A stretch of 64,000 nucleotides of DNA, taken from contig NZ_JAALFH010000011.1 in NCBI RefSeq assembly GCF_011058255.1, forward strand, positions 99,205-163,204, given 5' to 3'. Under the pieces are notes generated by a model. It had not been told where the DNA came from and did no database searches. It worked only from the letters and a program-made list of their open reading frames with translations. The position numbers were made by a program, and so were the translations under genes. Below are positions 8,300 to 18,260 of this stretch, one piece after another (the first letter of the stretch is position 1; every line of letters starts with the position of its first letter). The DNA is from Thioalkalivibrio sp. XN8. GTDB taxonomy: Bacteria; Pseudomonadota; Gammaproteobacteria; Steroidobacterales; XN24.

Positions 8300-8892
8300 C
8301 AGGCTACTCCCTCGTCTTCACCGACCAGGATGGTCGCGTCGTCGACGTACTTGTGCGGCGGCACCACCAGGTTCAGCGGCGCCGGCACGCCGCGCCACAC
8401 GCGCCCGGCCAGGTCGAACTTCGAGCCGTGGCAGGCGCAGAAGAAACCGCCCGGCCAGTCGGCGCCGCCCAGGTCCTCGGCCCCGACGTCGAAGCGCGGC
8501 GAGGGGGAGCAGCCAAGATGCGTGCAGCTGCCGATCACGACGAGCACTTCCGGCCGGATGGACCGCAGGCGCCCGGAGGCGTACTCGGGCTGCTGGGGCT
8601 CCTCCGACATGGGATCGCGGACCATCGGGTCGGCCTGCTCGACGCGCTCGATCATCTCGGGCGTGCGCTTCAGCACCCAGATCGGCTTGCCGCGCCATTC
8701 CACGCGCATCAGCGCGCCGTCATCGAGCTTGCTGATGTCCACCTCGACCGGGGCGCCGAGCGCCTGGGCACGGGCGCTGGGCTTCCAGGAAGAAAGGAAA
8801 GGCACGGCGACGAAGCCGATGCCTATGGCCGAAGTCACCCCCGTGGCCGCACCGAGAAACCGGCGGCGGCCAAGATCAACACCATCACTCAT
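8299..8892 (-). CDS. petA: ubiquinol-cytochrome c reductase, Rieske iron-sulfur subunit
   Basis: The Rieske 2Fe-2S protein of the bc1 complex, 197 residues. The N-terminus has a twin-arginine-like signal/anchor (GRRRFLGAATGV, then a hydrophobic helix), expected because Rieske proteins are exported folded by Tat. The cluster-binding boxes are CTHLGC and CACHGSKF, each giving one Cys and one His, plus the disulfide cysteines. It is the first gene of petABC-sspAB; the promoter should lie in the 8893-9105 gap shared with the divergent protease gene. Confidence 0.96.
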   Translation of the reverse strand: MSDGVDLGRRRFLGAATGVTSAIGIGFVAVPFLSSWKPSARAQALGAPVEVDISKLDDGALMRVEWRGKPIWVLKRTPEMIERVEQADPMVRDPMSEEPQQPEYASGRLRSIRPEVLVVIGSCTHLGCSPSPRFDVGAEDLGGADWPGGFFCACHGSKFDLAGRVWRGVPAPLNLVVPPHKYVDDATILVGEDEGVA

Positions 8893-8984
8893 CCCGAGTT
8901 CACTCCTGGAACGATTCCTGGGGCAAAAGGCCGGCGATACGGGCCGTAGGGACCTCGTTCGCGGGCAGATTGGGCAGTCTCGCG

Positions 8985-8990
8985 ATTATA
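8985..8990 (-). promoter_or_regulatory. candidate -10 box for petABC-sspAB
   Basis: On the minus strand the sequence GTGTGTATAATCG gives a perfect TATAAT about 92 bases before the petA start. The -35 region at 17 bases reads GGCAGC, a poor match, so the element is only a candidate. Confidence 0.4.
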
Positions 8991-9059
8991 CACACCGCCT
9001 TTTCGTGCTGCCTACCTCCGGACCCGGCGGGAGCGGCGCAGCGCGCCCTGTTCCTGCCT

Positions 9060-9065
9060 ATAATG
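9060..9065 (+). promoter_or_regulatory. candidate -10 box for the degS-type gene
   Basis: A perfect TATAAT in CTGCCTATAATGGCG lies 40 bases before the protease ATG. No convincing -35 hexamer precedes it at the usual spacing. Confidence 0.4.
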
Positions 9066-9105
9066 GCGCCCCCGGGGCGACCCGCAGAGACCGGACCGTG
9101 CGCCG

Positions 9106-10170
9106 ATGGGCCAAGCCCGCCACACCGTGAAGTTCCTGTTCCAGTCCGCCGTCGCGGGCCTGGCGGTCGCCTTCGTGGTCGTGTTCCTCTTCCCCGGCCT
9201 GCTGCCCTCCGGCCATCCCCTGCGGGGCGACCAGGCCGGGCCCGGCTCCTTCGCGGCCGCCGTTGCCGCCACTGCCCCGGCCGTGGTCAACCTGGTCGGG
9301 CGGGCAGCCGTGGCGCCCGGCTTCGAGGAGCGCCAGGCCAGCGGCAGCCTCGGCTCGGGCGTGGTGATGAACGGGGACGGCTACGTCATCACCAACCACC
9401 ACGTGATCGCCGGCATGGAAGACCTGAGCGTGGTGCTGGTGGACGGCCGCAGCGCGCCGGCGAGGCTGGTCGGCACCGACCCGGAGACCGACATCGCCCT
9501 GCTCAGGATCGAGCTGCCGGACCTGCCCAGCATCCGGGTTGGCCGCTCGGACCAGCTCGAGGTGGGCGACGTGGTGCTGGCCATCGGCAATCCCTTCAGC
9601 ATCGGCCAGACGGTGACCCAGGGGATCGTCAGCGGCACGGGCCGCGGCCAGCTGGGACTGTCCCAGTTCGAGAATTTCATCCAGACCGACGCAGCGATCA
9701 ACGTCGGGAATTCCGGCGGCGCGCTGGTCAACGCCCGCGGCGAGCTGGTCGGCATCAATACGGCGTTCTTCTCGCGCCGGCTCGACTCCGAAGGCATCGG
9801 TTTCGCCATTCCCATCAATCTCGTGCGGGGCGTGATGAGCGACCTGGTGCAGCACGGCCGGGTCATCCGCGGCTGGCTCGGCGTCGGCACCCAGACGCTG
9901 ACGCCCGACCAGGCGCGGGCGCTCGGCCTGCCCGAGCCCTACGGCATCATCCTGACGACGGTCCAGGCTGGCGGCCCGGCGGCCCGGGCCGGCCTGCGGC
10001 CCAACGACATCATCACGCACGTGAACGGCGAGCCCGTCGTGGTCTGGCAGGACGCCCTGCGCAGCATCGCGGCCATGCCGCCGGGCACCAAGGTCACGCT
10101 CAGCGGCAACCGGCGCGGGCAGTCCTTCGAGGTCGAGGCGGAGGTCGCCGAGCGCCCGGCCCGCCTCTAG
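9106..10170 (+). CDS. degS: DegS/AlgW-type periplasmic serine protease (trypsin-like plus one PDZ)
   Basis: A 354-residue membrane-anchored HtrA-family protease. DegS/AlgW senses misfolded outer-membrane proteins through its PDZ domain and makes the first cut in anti-sigma-E (RseA/MucA). One N-terminal helix (about residues 12-33) serves as an uncleaved anchor. The catalytic triad is His99 (ITNHHVIAG), Asp129 (ETDIALLRI) and Ser203 (NVGNSGGALVN). A single PDZ domain follows from about residue 250 (GWLGVGTQTLTPDQA). One PDZ plus an anchor and this length favour DegS over DegP/DegQ, which have two PDZ domains and a cleaved signal. It is divergent from petABC and converges on murA. Confidence 0.9.
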   Translation: MGQARHTVKFLFQSAVAGLAVAFVVVFLFPGLLPSGHPLRGDQAGPGSFAAAVAATAPAVVNLVGRAAVAPGFEERQASGSLGSGVVMNGDGYVITNHHVIAGMEDLSVVLVDGRSAPARLVGTDPETDIALLRIELPDLPSIRVGRSDQLEVGDVVLAIGNPFSIGQTVTQGIVSGTGRGQLGLSQFENFIQTDAAINVGNSGGALVNARGELVGINTAFFSRRLDSEGIGFAIPINLVRGVMSDLVQHGRVIRGWLGVGTQTLTPDQARALGLPEPYGIILTTVQAGGPAARAGLRPNDIITHVNGEPVVVWQDALRSIAAMPPGTKVTLSGNRRGQSFEVEAEVAERPARL

Positions 10171-10197
10171 CCGCGCTGCCGAAGCCCTTGCGCAGCA

Positions 10198-10292
10198 CTG
10201 CGGTAGCGCCGTGGAATGTCGTCGCCTCACCGAGCGATATCAAGACTTCATTGAGCGAGGGGGGGCGACGGCAGTCCGCGAGCGCGGACGGG
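10198..10292. repeat. structured intergenic repeat, copy B
   Basis: The most diverged of the three copies. Alignment with copies A and C keeps the order: GCGGTAGCGCCG, then a stem TGTCGTCGCC (10217-10226) pairing with GGCGACGGCA, a loop starting CCGAGCGATATCA, then CCGCGAGCGCGG. The fourth stem position changed from A to G relative to A and C, and its partner from T to C, so pairing is kept. It fills the gap between the convergent degS and murA genes. Confidence 0.8.
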
Positions 10293-10316
10293 GGGCAGCC
10301 GCAGGGCCGCGTCGAA

Positions 10317-11597
<1,281 letters not shown>

Positions 11598-11837
11598 TCA
11601 GCGGCCGGCGGCCAGCTCGTCGGGGGTCAGGGTAGTGAGCGCGAGGGCATGGATCTCGCCTCCCATCTTGTCCCCCAGCGTGCGATACACCATCTGGTGC
11701 CGCTGCAGCGGGCGCAGGCCCGCGAATTCCTCCGCCACTACGAGCGCGGTGAAATGCACGTCGTCCTCGGAATGGACCTCGACCCGGGCGGCAGGCAGCC
11801 CGGCCTGGATCATGGCGGCAACTTGTTCTCGGTTCAT
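11598..11837 (-). CDS. ibaG: BolA-family protein IbaG/YrbA
   Basis: A 79-residue BolA-like protein. IbaG binds monothiol glutaredoxin with a 2Fe-2S cluster and is linked to acid stress. The ATG at 11837 (MNREQVAAMIQAGLPAARVEV) is preferred over an upstream in-frame extension that is Arg/Pro rich and unlike the family. The helix-turn-strand motif LRPLQRHQMVYRTLGDKMGGEIHA contains the conserved His. It is co-oriented with murA. The mla lipid-transport genes that precede it in E. coli are absent; the next gene upstream is the divergent yrbG. Confidence 0.92.
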   Translation of the reverse strand: MNREQVAAMIQAGLPAARVEVHSEDDVHFTALVVAEEFAGLRPLQRHQMVYRTLGDKMGGEIHALALTTLTPDELAAGR

Positions 11838-12002
11838 GGCGGCTTCCGGTCTGGCGCCGGGCTTTCCCGGCCGGAAAGGCCGAGAGTTTAACGGAACCCT
11901 GCGGCGGGGGACACGCATCGCGGATATCCGCGCCAGGGAGGGCAGCGTGTATCATGGCCGGCCCGAGCCTGCTGCCCTGCCTCCAGGAGTACGCCGCCCG
12001 CC

Positions 12003-12962
12003 ATGCTGACCTACTCTCTTGCGACGCTCGCCGGCTTCGTCCTGCTGATGTGGGGAGCCGACCGCTTCGTGGTCGGCGCCGCCAGCACCGCGCGCAACCT
12101 GGGCGTCCCGCCGCTGCTGATCGGCCTCACCCTGGTCGGCATGGCGACCAGCGGCCCGGAAATATTCGTCTCCATCACGGCCGCGCTGGATGCCGACCCG
12201 GAGCTGGCCGCCGGCAACGCCATCGGCTCCAACATCGCCAACATCGGCCTGGTGCTCGGGGCGACGGCGCTGATCATGCCGATCTCCGTGCGCTCCACCA
12301 CGCTGCGGCGCGAACTGCCGGCGCTGCTGGCCGTGACCCTGGTCCTGACGATGGTGTTCATCAACCTGCGCCTGGGCCGGGTCGAGGGCGTGCTCCTCCT
12401 GGGCACGCTGGTGCTGGTGCTGTACTGGCTGGTGGTGCTCGGCCAGCGCAGCGACGCCGCTGACCCTATCGGTCTCGACTACGCCGCTGAGCTGCCGGAG
12501 GGGCTGCCGATGGCCAAGTCCATCGGCTGGCTGGTGCTCGGCCTGGTCGTGCTGCTCGCGGGCGCCCAGCTGCTGGTCTGGGGGGCGCAGGAGCTGGCCG
12601 TCGCCTTCGGCGTATCCGACCTCGTGATCGGCCTGACCGTCGTCGCCGTCGGCACCAGCCTGCCCGAGCTCGCCGTCTCGGTGATGAGTGCGCTGAAGGG
12701 CGAGCACGACATGGCCATCGGCAACATCATCGGCTCCAACATCTTCAACAGCCTGGCCGTGGTCGGGCTCGCCGCCGTCATCCATCCCGCGACCTTCGAA
12801 CCCTCGGTGTTGGCGCTGCATTTGCCCGTGATGATAGGCATGACGCTGGCCCTGTTCCTGATGACCTACAATTTCGCTGGCAACAGCCGCATCCGCCGGT
12901 CCGAAGGCGCCTTGCTGCTGGGCGCGTTCTTCGCCTATCACGGCTATGTGTTACTGGGGTAA
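12003..12962 (+). CDS. yrbG: calcium/sodium antiporter-family protein YrbG
   Basis: A 319-residue inner-membrane protein of the CaCA (Na+/Ca2+ exchanger) superfamily with about ten helices. The two inverted alpha repeats are plain: GMATSGPEIFVS with GNAIGSNIANIGLVLG in the first half, and GTSLPELAVSV with GNIIGSNIFNSLAVVG in the second. The acidic and Asn/Ser residues of these motifs form the cation site. The ion carried here cannot be decided from sequence. It begins the run yrbG-kdsD-kdsC-lptCAB-rpoN and ends three bases before the kdsD ATG. Confidence 0.92.
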   Translation: MLTYSLATLAGFVLLMWGADRFVVGAASTARNLGVPPLLIGLTLVGMATSGPEIFVSITAALDADPELAAGNAIGSNIANIGLVLGATALIMPISVRSTTLRRELPALLAVTLVLTMVFINLRLGRVEGVLLLGTLVLVLYWLVVLGQRSDAADPIGLDYAAELPEGLPMAKSIGWLVLGLVVLLAGAQLLVWGAQELAVAFGVSDLVIGLTVVAVGTSLPELAVSVMSALKGEHDMAIGNIIGSNIFNSLAVVGLAAVIHPATFEPSVLALHLPVMIGMTLALFLMTYNFAGNSRIRRSEGALLLGAFFAYHGYVLLG

Positions 12963-12965
12963 GTG

Positions 12966-13955
12966 ATGGCCGCAGAGACTCACATCGACGACGGACTGAT
13001 CAAGAAACTCGGGCGGGAGGTGCTCGACGTGGAGGCGGCGGCCTTGCTGGACCTCCGGGAACGACTCGACGGGGGCTTCGTGCGGGCCTGCAGGTACTGC
13101 CTGGAATGCAGCGGACGAGTGGTCGTCACCGGCATGGGCAAATCCGGGCACGTGGGCGGCAAGATCGCCGCGACCCTGGCCAGCACCGGCACGCCGGCCT
13201 TCTTCGTCCACCCCGGCGAGGCCAGCCATGGCGATCTCGGCATGATCACGCCCAAGGACGTCGTGCTGGCCATCTCCAACTCCGGCGAGACGCCCGAGAT
13301 CCTGACCATCCTGCCGCTGATCAAGCGCCTCGGCGTGCCGCTGGTGGCCATGACGGGCAAGCCCGGCTCGACCCTGGCGGGCGCCGCCGATGCCCATCTC
13401 GACGTGGGTGTGGCGAAGGAAGCCTGCCCGCTCAACCTGGCGCCGACGGCCAGCACCACCGCCGCCCTCGCCATGGGCGACGCGCTGGCGGTGGCGCTGC
13501 TCAACAGCCGCGGCTTCACCCGCGAGGATTTCGCCTTCTCCCATCCCGGCGGGCAGCTGGGCCGCCGCCTGCTGCTGCACGTCCGCGACATCATGCGGAC
13601 CGGCGAGCGGGTACCGCGGGTGGCGCCCGACCTGGTCGTCGCCGAAGGCCTGTTCGAGATCTCGCGCAAGGGACTCGGCATGACCGCGGTGGTCGACGCC
13701 GAGGATCGCGTGCTGGGCATCTATACCGACGGCGACCTGCGCCGCACGCTCGACGGCAAGCATGAGCTCACCACCACGCCGATCGGGTCCGTGATGACGC
13801 GCAACGTGAAGACCGTGCGCGGCGACATGCTGGCCGCGGAGGCGGTACGGCTCATGGAAACCTACTCCATCACGGCCCTGCTGGTGGTCGCTGCGGACGG
13901 GCGGCTGGAAGGCGCCTTCAACGTCCACGACCTGTTGCAGGCGGGGGTGATGTGA
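12966..13955 (+). CDS. kdsD: D-arabinose-5-phosphate isomerase KdsD
   Basis: KdsD converts ribulose-5-phosphate to arabinose-5-phosphate, the first step toward Kdo for LPS. The 329 residues comprise an N-terminal SIS sugar-isomerase domain (VVVTGMGKSGHVGGKIAATL, then HPGEASHGDLGMI and ISNSGETPEI) and two C-terminal CBS domains (from VRDIMRTGERVP and from IGSVMTRNVKTV). ATG 12966 is chosen; a GTG codon immediately before it would add one residue. The stop overlaps the kdsC start by one base. Confidence 0.96.
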   Translation: MAAETHIDDGLIKKLGREVLDVEAAALLDLRERLDGGFVRACRYCLECSGRVVVTGMGKSGHVGGKIAATLASTGTPAFFVHPGEASHGDLGMITPKDVVLAISNSGETPEILTILPLIKRLGVPLVAMTGKPGSTLAGAADAHLDVGVAKEACPLNLAPTASTTAALAMGDALAVALLNSRGFTREDFAFSHPGGQLGRRLLLHVRDIMRTGERVPRVAPDLVVAEGLFEISRKGLGMTAVVDAEDRVLGIYTDGDLRRTLDGKHELTTTPIGSVMTRNVKTVRGDMLAAEAVRLMETYSITALLVVAADGRLEGAFNVHDLLQAGVM

Positions 13956-14443
13956 TGGTGGAACTCGCCCGGCGCGCGGCGCGCATCCGGCTGGCGGTCT
14001 TCGACGTCGACGGGGTGTTCACCGACGGGCGCATCTGGCTGGGCAGCGACGGCGTCGAGTACAAGTCGTTCAGCGTGCGCGACGGCTACGGCATCAAGGC
14101 GCTGCTGGCCGCCGGCGTGGAAGTCGCCATCATCTCGGGTCGCGACTCCCCCGCGGTCAACAAGCGCATGGGCGAGCTGGGCGTGACCCGCGTGATCCAG
14201 GGGCGGGACGACAAGGCCACGGTGCTGGAGCAGCTGTTGCGCGAAACCGGGATTCCCGCGGCCGAGGTCGCCTACCTCGGCGACGACATTCCGGACGTGC
14301 CGGCGATGCAGATGGTCGGCTTGCCGGCCACGGTGGCGGACGCCCAGGCGGAAGCCCTCGCAGCCAGCGACTGGGTATCCAGCCGACCCGGGGGCCGCGG
14401 CGCAGTACGAGAGTTCTGCGAACTGCTGCTCGGGGCGCGCTGA
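13955..14443 (+). CDS. kdsC: 3-deoxy-D-manno-octulosonate 8-phosphate phosphatase KdsC
   Basis: KdsC removes phosphate from Kdo-8-phosphate to give Kdo. The 162-residue protein is a cap-less HAD phosphatase, which works as a tetramer in characterised members. Motif I is FDVDGVFTDGRI (the nucleophile Asp and acid/base Asp), the second is AIISGRDSPAV and the metal-binding motif is YLGDDIPDVPAM. ATG 13955 overlaps the kdsD stop (TGATG); a GTG one codon upstream is the alternative. The downstream lptC starts directly after the stop. Confidence 0.96.
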   Translation: MVELARRAARIRLAVFDVDGVFTDGRIWLGSDGVEYKSFSVRDGYGIKALLAAGVEVAIISGRDSPAVNKRMGELGVTRVIQGRDDKATVLEQLLRETGIPAAEVAYLGDDIPDVPAMQMVGLPATVADAQAEALAASDWVSSRPGGRGAVREFCELLLGAR

Positions 14444-14995
14444 GTGGACCGGCGCGACCGCCTGGCACTGGTCCTGCTGGCGGCGGCCGCCGGCGGCGCC
14501 TGGTGGCTCAACCACCGGCTGCAGGAACCGCCCCCGGTCGACACCAGGCCGGCCCCCGACGGCTATTACATGACCGGGGCCGAAATCACCTCGTCCGATG
14601 CGGAGGGGCTGCCCCGGTACCGCCTGGTGGCAGAAGAAATCCGGCAGGTGACGCTGGGCGGGGAGACGCTCCTCAAGGACGTGCGCGTCGAGTACAACGT
14701 TTATTCGCCGAATCCCTGGCTCCTCACGGCCCCGGCCGGCGCCGTCACTGCCGACCAGGAGGCGCTCGAGCTGTGGGGCGGCGTGAACATCGTCGGTGAC
14801 TCCAGCGACCACGGCCCGGCCCGCTTGCGCACCGACCGCCTGGAGGTGGACATCGATACCAGCGTGGCGCGCAGCGATGCCCCGGTGACGCTGGCGCTGG
14901 GGCCGCAGGAACTGCATGCCGTGGGGCTCGTCGCGTACTTGCTGGAGGAACGGCTGCAGCTACAATCCGATGTGCATGGCCGCTTCCTCCCCTGA
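14444..14995 (+). CDS. lptC: LPS export protein LptC
   Basis: LptC is the bitopic inner-membrane protein that passes LPS from the LptBFG transporter to LptA. The 183 residues have one N-terminal anchor (LALVLLAAAAGGAWWLN) and a periplasmic beta-jellyroll with YYMTGAEITSSDAEG, YNVYSPNPWLLTAPAG and a long run of alternating strands. The GTG start abuts the kdsC stop with no gap. The end overlaps the start of lptA by 20 bases. Confidence 0.92.
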   Translation: MDRRDRLALVLLAAAAGGAWWLNHRLQEPPPVDTRPAPDGYYMTGAEITSSDAEGLPRYRLVAEEIRQVTLGGETLLKDVRVEYNVYSPNPWLLTAPAGAVTADQEALELWGGVNIVGDSSDHGPARLRTDRLEVDIDTSVARSDAPVTLALGPQELHAVGLVAYLLEERLQLQSDVHGRFLP

Positions 14996-15635
14996 ATCCC
15001 GCGCGCATCGCGCCCGGCGTCGCGCCGCCTGGCTGCTGGCGCTCGCCGCCGCCGCGCCGGTCGCCGCGCAGCAACCGCCCCCGGCGCAGCAGGAGATCCT
15101 GCTGGAGGCCGCCTCATCCGATTTCGACCGCCGCGGCGAACGCCTGCTGTTTCGCGACGTGCGCATCCAGCAGGGCGACATCGTGATCACGGCGGCGACG
15201 GCCGAGACCCGGGACCTGGAATTCACCAGCGGAACCTGGGAATTCAGCGGCGACGTGACCCTCGACGGCCCCATGGGCTCGATCGAGTCCGACCGGGCCA
15301 GCATCGGGTTCACCGACCATCGGCTCCAATTTGCGCGCGCCGAGGGCGCCCCGGCCCGCTTCGCCCGCACCATGCCCGGGCCGGAGGCGCGCCGCGTGCA
15401 GGGCACGGCCAACCAGATCAGCTACGACCTCAGCGCCGGTGAGCTGACGCTGCAGGGCCAGGCCAGGCTGAGCGACGGCCTGCGCGAGGCCAGCGGCGCC
15501 AAGCTGGTCTACCGCATCGCCGAGGAGCGGTTGATCGCCAGCGCCGATGAAGAAGGCGGGGAACGGGTCCGGATCATCATCACCCCGCCGGAGGAGGAAC
15601 CGGAGCCCGAACCGGAACGGGAGCCGACGCCTTGA
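14976..15635 (+). CDS. lptA: LPS-binding periplasmic bridge protein LptA
   Basis: LptA forms the periplasmic part of the LPS bridge. The ATG at 14976 gives [12 protein letters not shown], a basic n-region, a hydrophobic helix ([16 protein letters not shown]) and likely cleavage after VAA; another ATG at 14970 is two codons upstream. The mature part has the OstA pattern: [18 protein letters not shown], a strand series, and [20 protein letters not shown]. An acidic Pro/Glu tail ([11 protein letters not shown]) at the C-terminus is unusual. The start lies within lptC and the stop overlaps the TTG of lptB. Confidence 0.92.
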   Translation: MAASSPESRAHRARRRAAWLLALAAAAPVAAQQPPPAQQEILLEAASSDFDRRGERLLFRDVRIQQGDIVITAATAETRDLEFTSGTWEFSGDVTLDGPMGSIESDRASIGFTDHRLQFARAEGAPARFARTMPGPEARRVQGTANQISYDLSAGELTLQGQARLSDGLREASGAKLVYRIAEERLIASADEEGGERVRIIITPPEEEPEPEPEREPTP

Positions 15636-16357
15636 CGACGCTGCGCGCCGAGGGCATCGCCAAGAGCTACCGCGGGCGCACCGTGGTCAACTCGCTCACC
15701 CTCGCCATCTCCAGCGGGGAAGTGGTCGGCCTGCTGGGACCCAATGGCGCGGGCAAGACGACGGCCTTCTACATGATCGTCGGCCTGGTCCCCTGCGACC
15801 GCGGCCGGATCCTGCTGGACGACACCGACATCACGGCCCTGCCCATCCACCGGCGCGCCCGCCTCGGCGTCGGCTACCTGCCGCAGGAGGCCTCCGTGTT
15901 CCGCGGCCTGAGCGTGGAACAGAACATCCTCGCGGTGCTCGAGACCCGCAAGGACCTGGACCAGGTGGGCCGGCGCAACCTGCTGGAGGAGCTGCTGGAG
16001 GAGCTCAGCATCGGCCACATCCGGGACAACCGGGGACTGAGCCTGTCGGGGGGCGAGCGCCGGCGGGTCGAAATCGCGCGGGCGCTGGCCGCGGAGCCGT
16101 CCTTCATCCTGCTGGACGAGCCCTTCGCGGGCGTGGACCCGATCTCGGTGCTGGATATCCAGCGCATCATCGGCCACCTGCGGGACCGCGGGATCGGCGT
16201 GCTGATCACCGACCATAACGTGCGCGAGACCCTGGGCATCTGCCGGCGGGCATTCATCCTGAACGCCGGCGAAGTCATCGCCTCGGGCACCGCGGATGAG
16301 ATACTGGCTAACAGGCAGGTACGCGAGGTGTACCTCGGCGAGCATTTCCGCCTGTAA
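15632..16357 (+). CDS. lptB: LPS export ABC transporter ATPase LptB
   Basis: LptB is the ATPase that drives LPS extraction by LptFG; those membrane partners are not in this window. The 241 residues contain Walker [10 protein letters not shown], the Q-loop YLPQEASVF, the ABC signature LSGGERRR, Walker [13 protein letters not shown] and the switch His in LITDHNVRE. The start is TTG at 15632, overlapping the lptA stop as TTGA; no better start exists nearby without losing the first strand. It is followed by rpoN 9 bases later. Confidence 0.97.
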   Translation: MTTLRAEGIAKSYRGRTVVNSLTLAISSGEVVGLLGPNGAGKTTAFYMIVGLVPCDRGRILLDDTDITALPIHRRARLGVGYLPQEASVFRGLSVEQNILAVLETRKDLDQVGRRNLLEELLEELSIGHIRDNRGLSLSGGERRRVEIARALAAEPSFILLDEPFAGVDPISVLDIQRIIGHLRDRGIGVLITDHNVRETLGICRRAFILNAGEVIASGTADEILANRQVREVYLGEHFRL

Positions 16358-16366
16358 GCGACAGCG

Positions 16367-17812
16367 ATGATCAAACAGACCCTGCAACTCAAGCTCAGTC
16401 AGCAACTGACGCTGACGCCGCAACTGCAGATGGCCATCCGGCTGCTGCAGCTGCCGGTGCTCGACCTGCAGGCGGAGCTCAGGGAAGCGCTGGAAAACAA
16501 CCTGATGCTGGAGATGGACGACGGCCTGGAGCTGGCCCCGCCGAAAGGCGAGCAGCAGCGGCCGTCCGACAGCGCCGCCGAGGCCGAGCCCGCGGCGGAG
16601 CCCCCGGGCGAGGGCGAGGCGTACCGGGAGGACCTGCCCTACGCCGACGTGCCCGACTATCCGGGCAGCTACGGCGGTGCGGGCCGCGGCGAGGGCGACG
16701 AGCAGCGCGACTATGCCGATGCCAGCGGCAGCTCGCTGCGCGACCACCTGCTGGCGCAGCTCGACGTCACCATGCCGGAGGGCGACCGGAAGATGATCGC
16801 CACCATGCTGATCGACGCGATCGACGACGACGGCTACCTCCAGGACAGCCTCGAAGAGATCTGTGCCAACCTGGAGCCGGAGATTCACAGCGACGTCGAC
16901 GAGATCGAGCGCGTGCTCGCCTGCGTGCAGCGCTTCGATCCGCTCGGCGTCGGCGCCCGCGACCTCTGCGAGTGCCTGCTGCTGCAGCTGGCGCCCTTTG
17001 CGCCCGACACCCCGGGGCTCGACCTGGCCCGCCGCCTGGCGGCCGAATGCCTGGCGGAGCTGGGCGAGCAGGACTACGCCGCCATCCGCCGCCGGCTGGG
17101 CTGCGACGTCGAAGAACTCGAATCGGCGGTGGCGCTGCTGCGCTCACTCAACCCGCGGCCCGGCGGAGCAGCCGACTCGCGGCCGCCGGAGTACGTGGTG
17201 CCGGACGTGTTCGTGCGCCGCGTCGAGGACGAATGGCAGGTCGAGATCAACCCGGCGATCGCACCGCGGCTGCGGGTCAATGCGGCTTATGCCGGCTGCC
17301 TGGGCCGCAGCGGGGAGTACTCGACGCTGCGCAGCCAGCTGCAGGAGGCCCGCTGGCTGGTCAAGAGCCTCGAGATTCGCAATGAGACCCTGCTGCGCGT
17401 GGCGCGCGCCATCGTCGGCCACCAGCAGGCGTTCCTGGAGCGCGGCGAGGAAGGCATGCGCCCGCTGGTGCTGAGGGAAATCGCCGAGACCCTCGAGCTG
17501 CACGAATCCACCGTTTCGCGCGCCACTACCGGGAAGTTCATGCACACGCCGCGCGGCGTGTTCGAGTTCCGCTACTTCTTCTCCAGCCAGGTCGCGGGCA
17601 GCGACGGCGAGAGCGTTTCCTCCACCGCCATCCGGGCCCGCATTCGCAAGCTGATCGCCGACGAGGACCCCGCCAAGCCCCTCTCGGACAGCGCGCTGGC
17701 CCGGGTCCTGGCTGGCGAAGGCATCGAGGTGGCCCGTCGGACAGTCGCCAAGTACCGGGAATCCATGGGATTTCCGTCTTCCAACGAGCGCCGGCGGGTG
17801 GCCATCCGCTGA
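16367..17812 (+). CDS. rpoN: RNA polymerase sigma-54 factor RpoN
   Basis: Sigma-54 directs RNA polymerase to -24/-12 promoters that need an ATP-driven activator. The 481 residues show region I, Gln/Leu rich (LQLKLSQQLTLTPQLQMAI), an acidic linker (region II, about residues 50-125), the core-binding domain, and a C-terminal DNA-binding part ending in the RpoN box (ARRTVAKYRESMG). Length and order match the family. It sits at its classical place between lptB and hpf-ptsN-rapZ. Confidence 0.97.
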   Translation: MIKQTLQLKLSQQLTLTPQLQMAIRLLQLPVLDLQAELREALENNLMLEMDDGLELAPPKGEQQRPSDSAAEAEPAAEPPGEGEAYREDLPYADVPDYPGSYGGAGRGEGDEQRDYADASGSSLRDHLLAQLDVTMPEGDRKMIATMLIDAIDDDGYLQDSLEEICANLEPEIHSDVDEIERVLACVQRFDPLGVGARDLCECLLLQLAPFAPDTPGLDLARRLAAECLAELGEQDYAAIRRRLGCDVEELESAVALLRSLNPRPGGAADSRPPEYVVPDVFVRRVEDEWQVEINPAIAPRLRVNAAYAGCLGRSGEYSTLRSQLQEARWLVKSLEIRNETLLRVARAIVGHQQAFLERGEEGMRPLVLREIAETLELHESTVSRATTGKFMHTPRGVFEFRYFFSSQVAGSDGESVSSTAIRARIRKLIADEDPAKPLSDSALARVLAGEGIEVARRTVAKYRESMGFPSSNERRRVAIR

Positions 17813-17866
17813 GGGCACCGGCCTAGCCAGCGGACGAAAGCTGCTACTAGAATACAAGTACACCGC

Positions 17867-17888
17867 GGGCTTTCCGCCAGGAAAGCCC
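17867..17888 (+). other. hairpin in the rpoN-hpf gap
   Basis: A perfect 9-base stem (GGGCTTTCC / GGAAAGCCC) with a GCCA loop lies 24 bases before the hpf start. No T tract follows, so it may be a leader structure of hpf or a processing/stability element rather than a terminator. A TAGAAT sequence at 17848-17853 could be a -10 box, but no -35 is apparent. Confidence 0.55.
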
Positions 17889-17912
17889 CCGTCACCTCCA
17901 AGGGGTAATCCT

Positions 17913-18230
17913 ATGCAGATCAACATGACCGGCCACCACGTCGACATCACCGACCCGCTGCGCGACTATGTGCACACCAAGATGGACAAGGTCATCCGGC
18001 ATTTTGACAATCTCATCGACGTGCATTGCATCCTCACGGTCGAGAAGCTGCAGCACAAGGCCGAAGCCACCCTGCGGCTCGCCGGCGACACCCTGCACGC
18101 TGCGGCGGTCGAAGAGGACATGTATGCGGCGATCGACGCCATGACCGACCGGCTCGACCGCCAGGTGCGCCGGCACAAGGACAAGCTGACCGATCATCAC
18201 AACGGCGCCGGCCGCCCGCGCAACGCCTGA
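17913..18230 (+). CDS. hpf: ribosome hibernation promoting factor, short form
   Basis: Short HPF binds the 30S decoding site in stationary phase and helps form 100S dimers. The 105 residues match the family: MQINMTGHHVDITDPLRDYV, the basic helix HTKMDKVIRHFDNLID, and the second helix YAAIDAMTDRLDRQVRRHKD. The C-terminal extension of long HPF is absent. The start follows AAGGGG. In relatives with rpoN nearby this gene was known as the sigma-54 modulation protein. Confidence 0.95.
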   Translation: MQINMTGHHVDITDPLRDYVHTKMDKVIRHFDNLIDVHCILTVEKLQHKAEATLRLAGDTLHAAAVEEDMYAAIDAMTDRLDRQVRRHKDKLTDHHNGAGRPRNA

Positions 18231-18260
18231 GCCTACGGGCGTCGCGCCCGGAGTACCCAA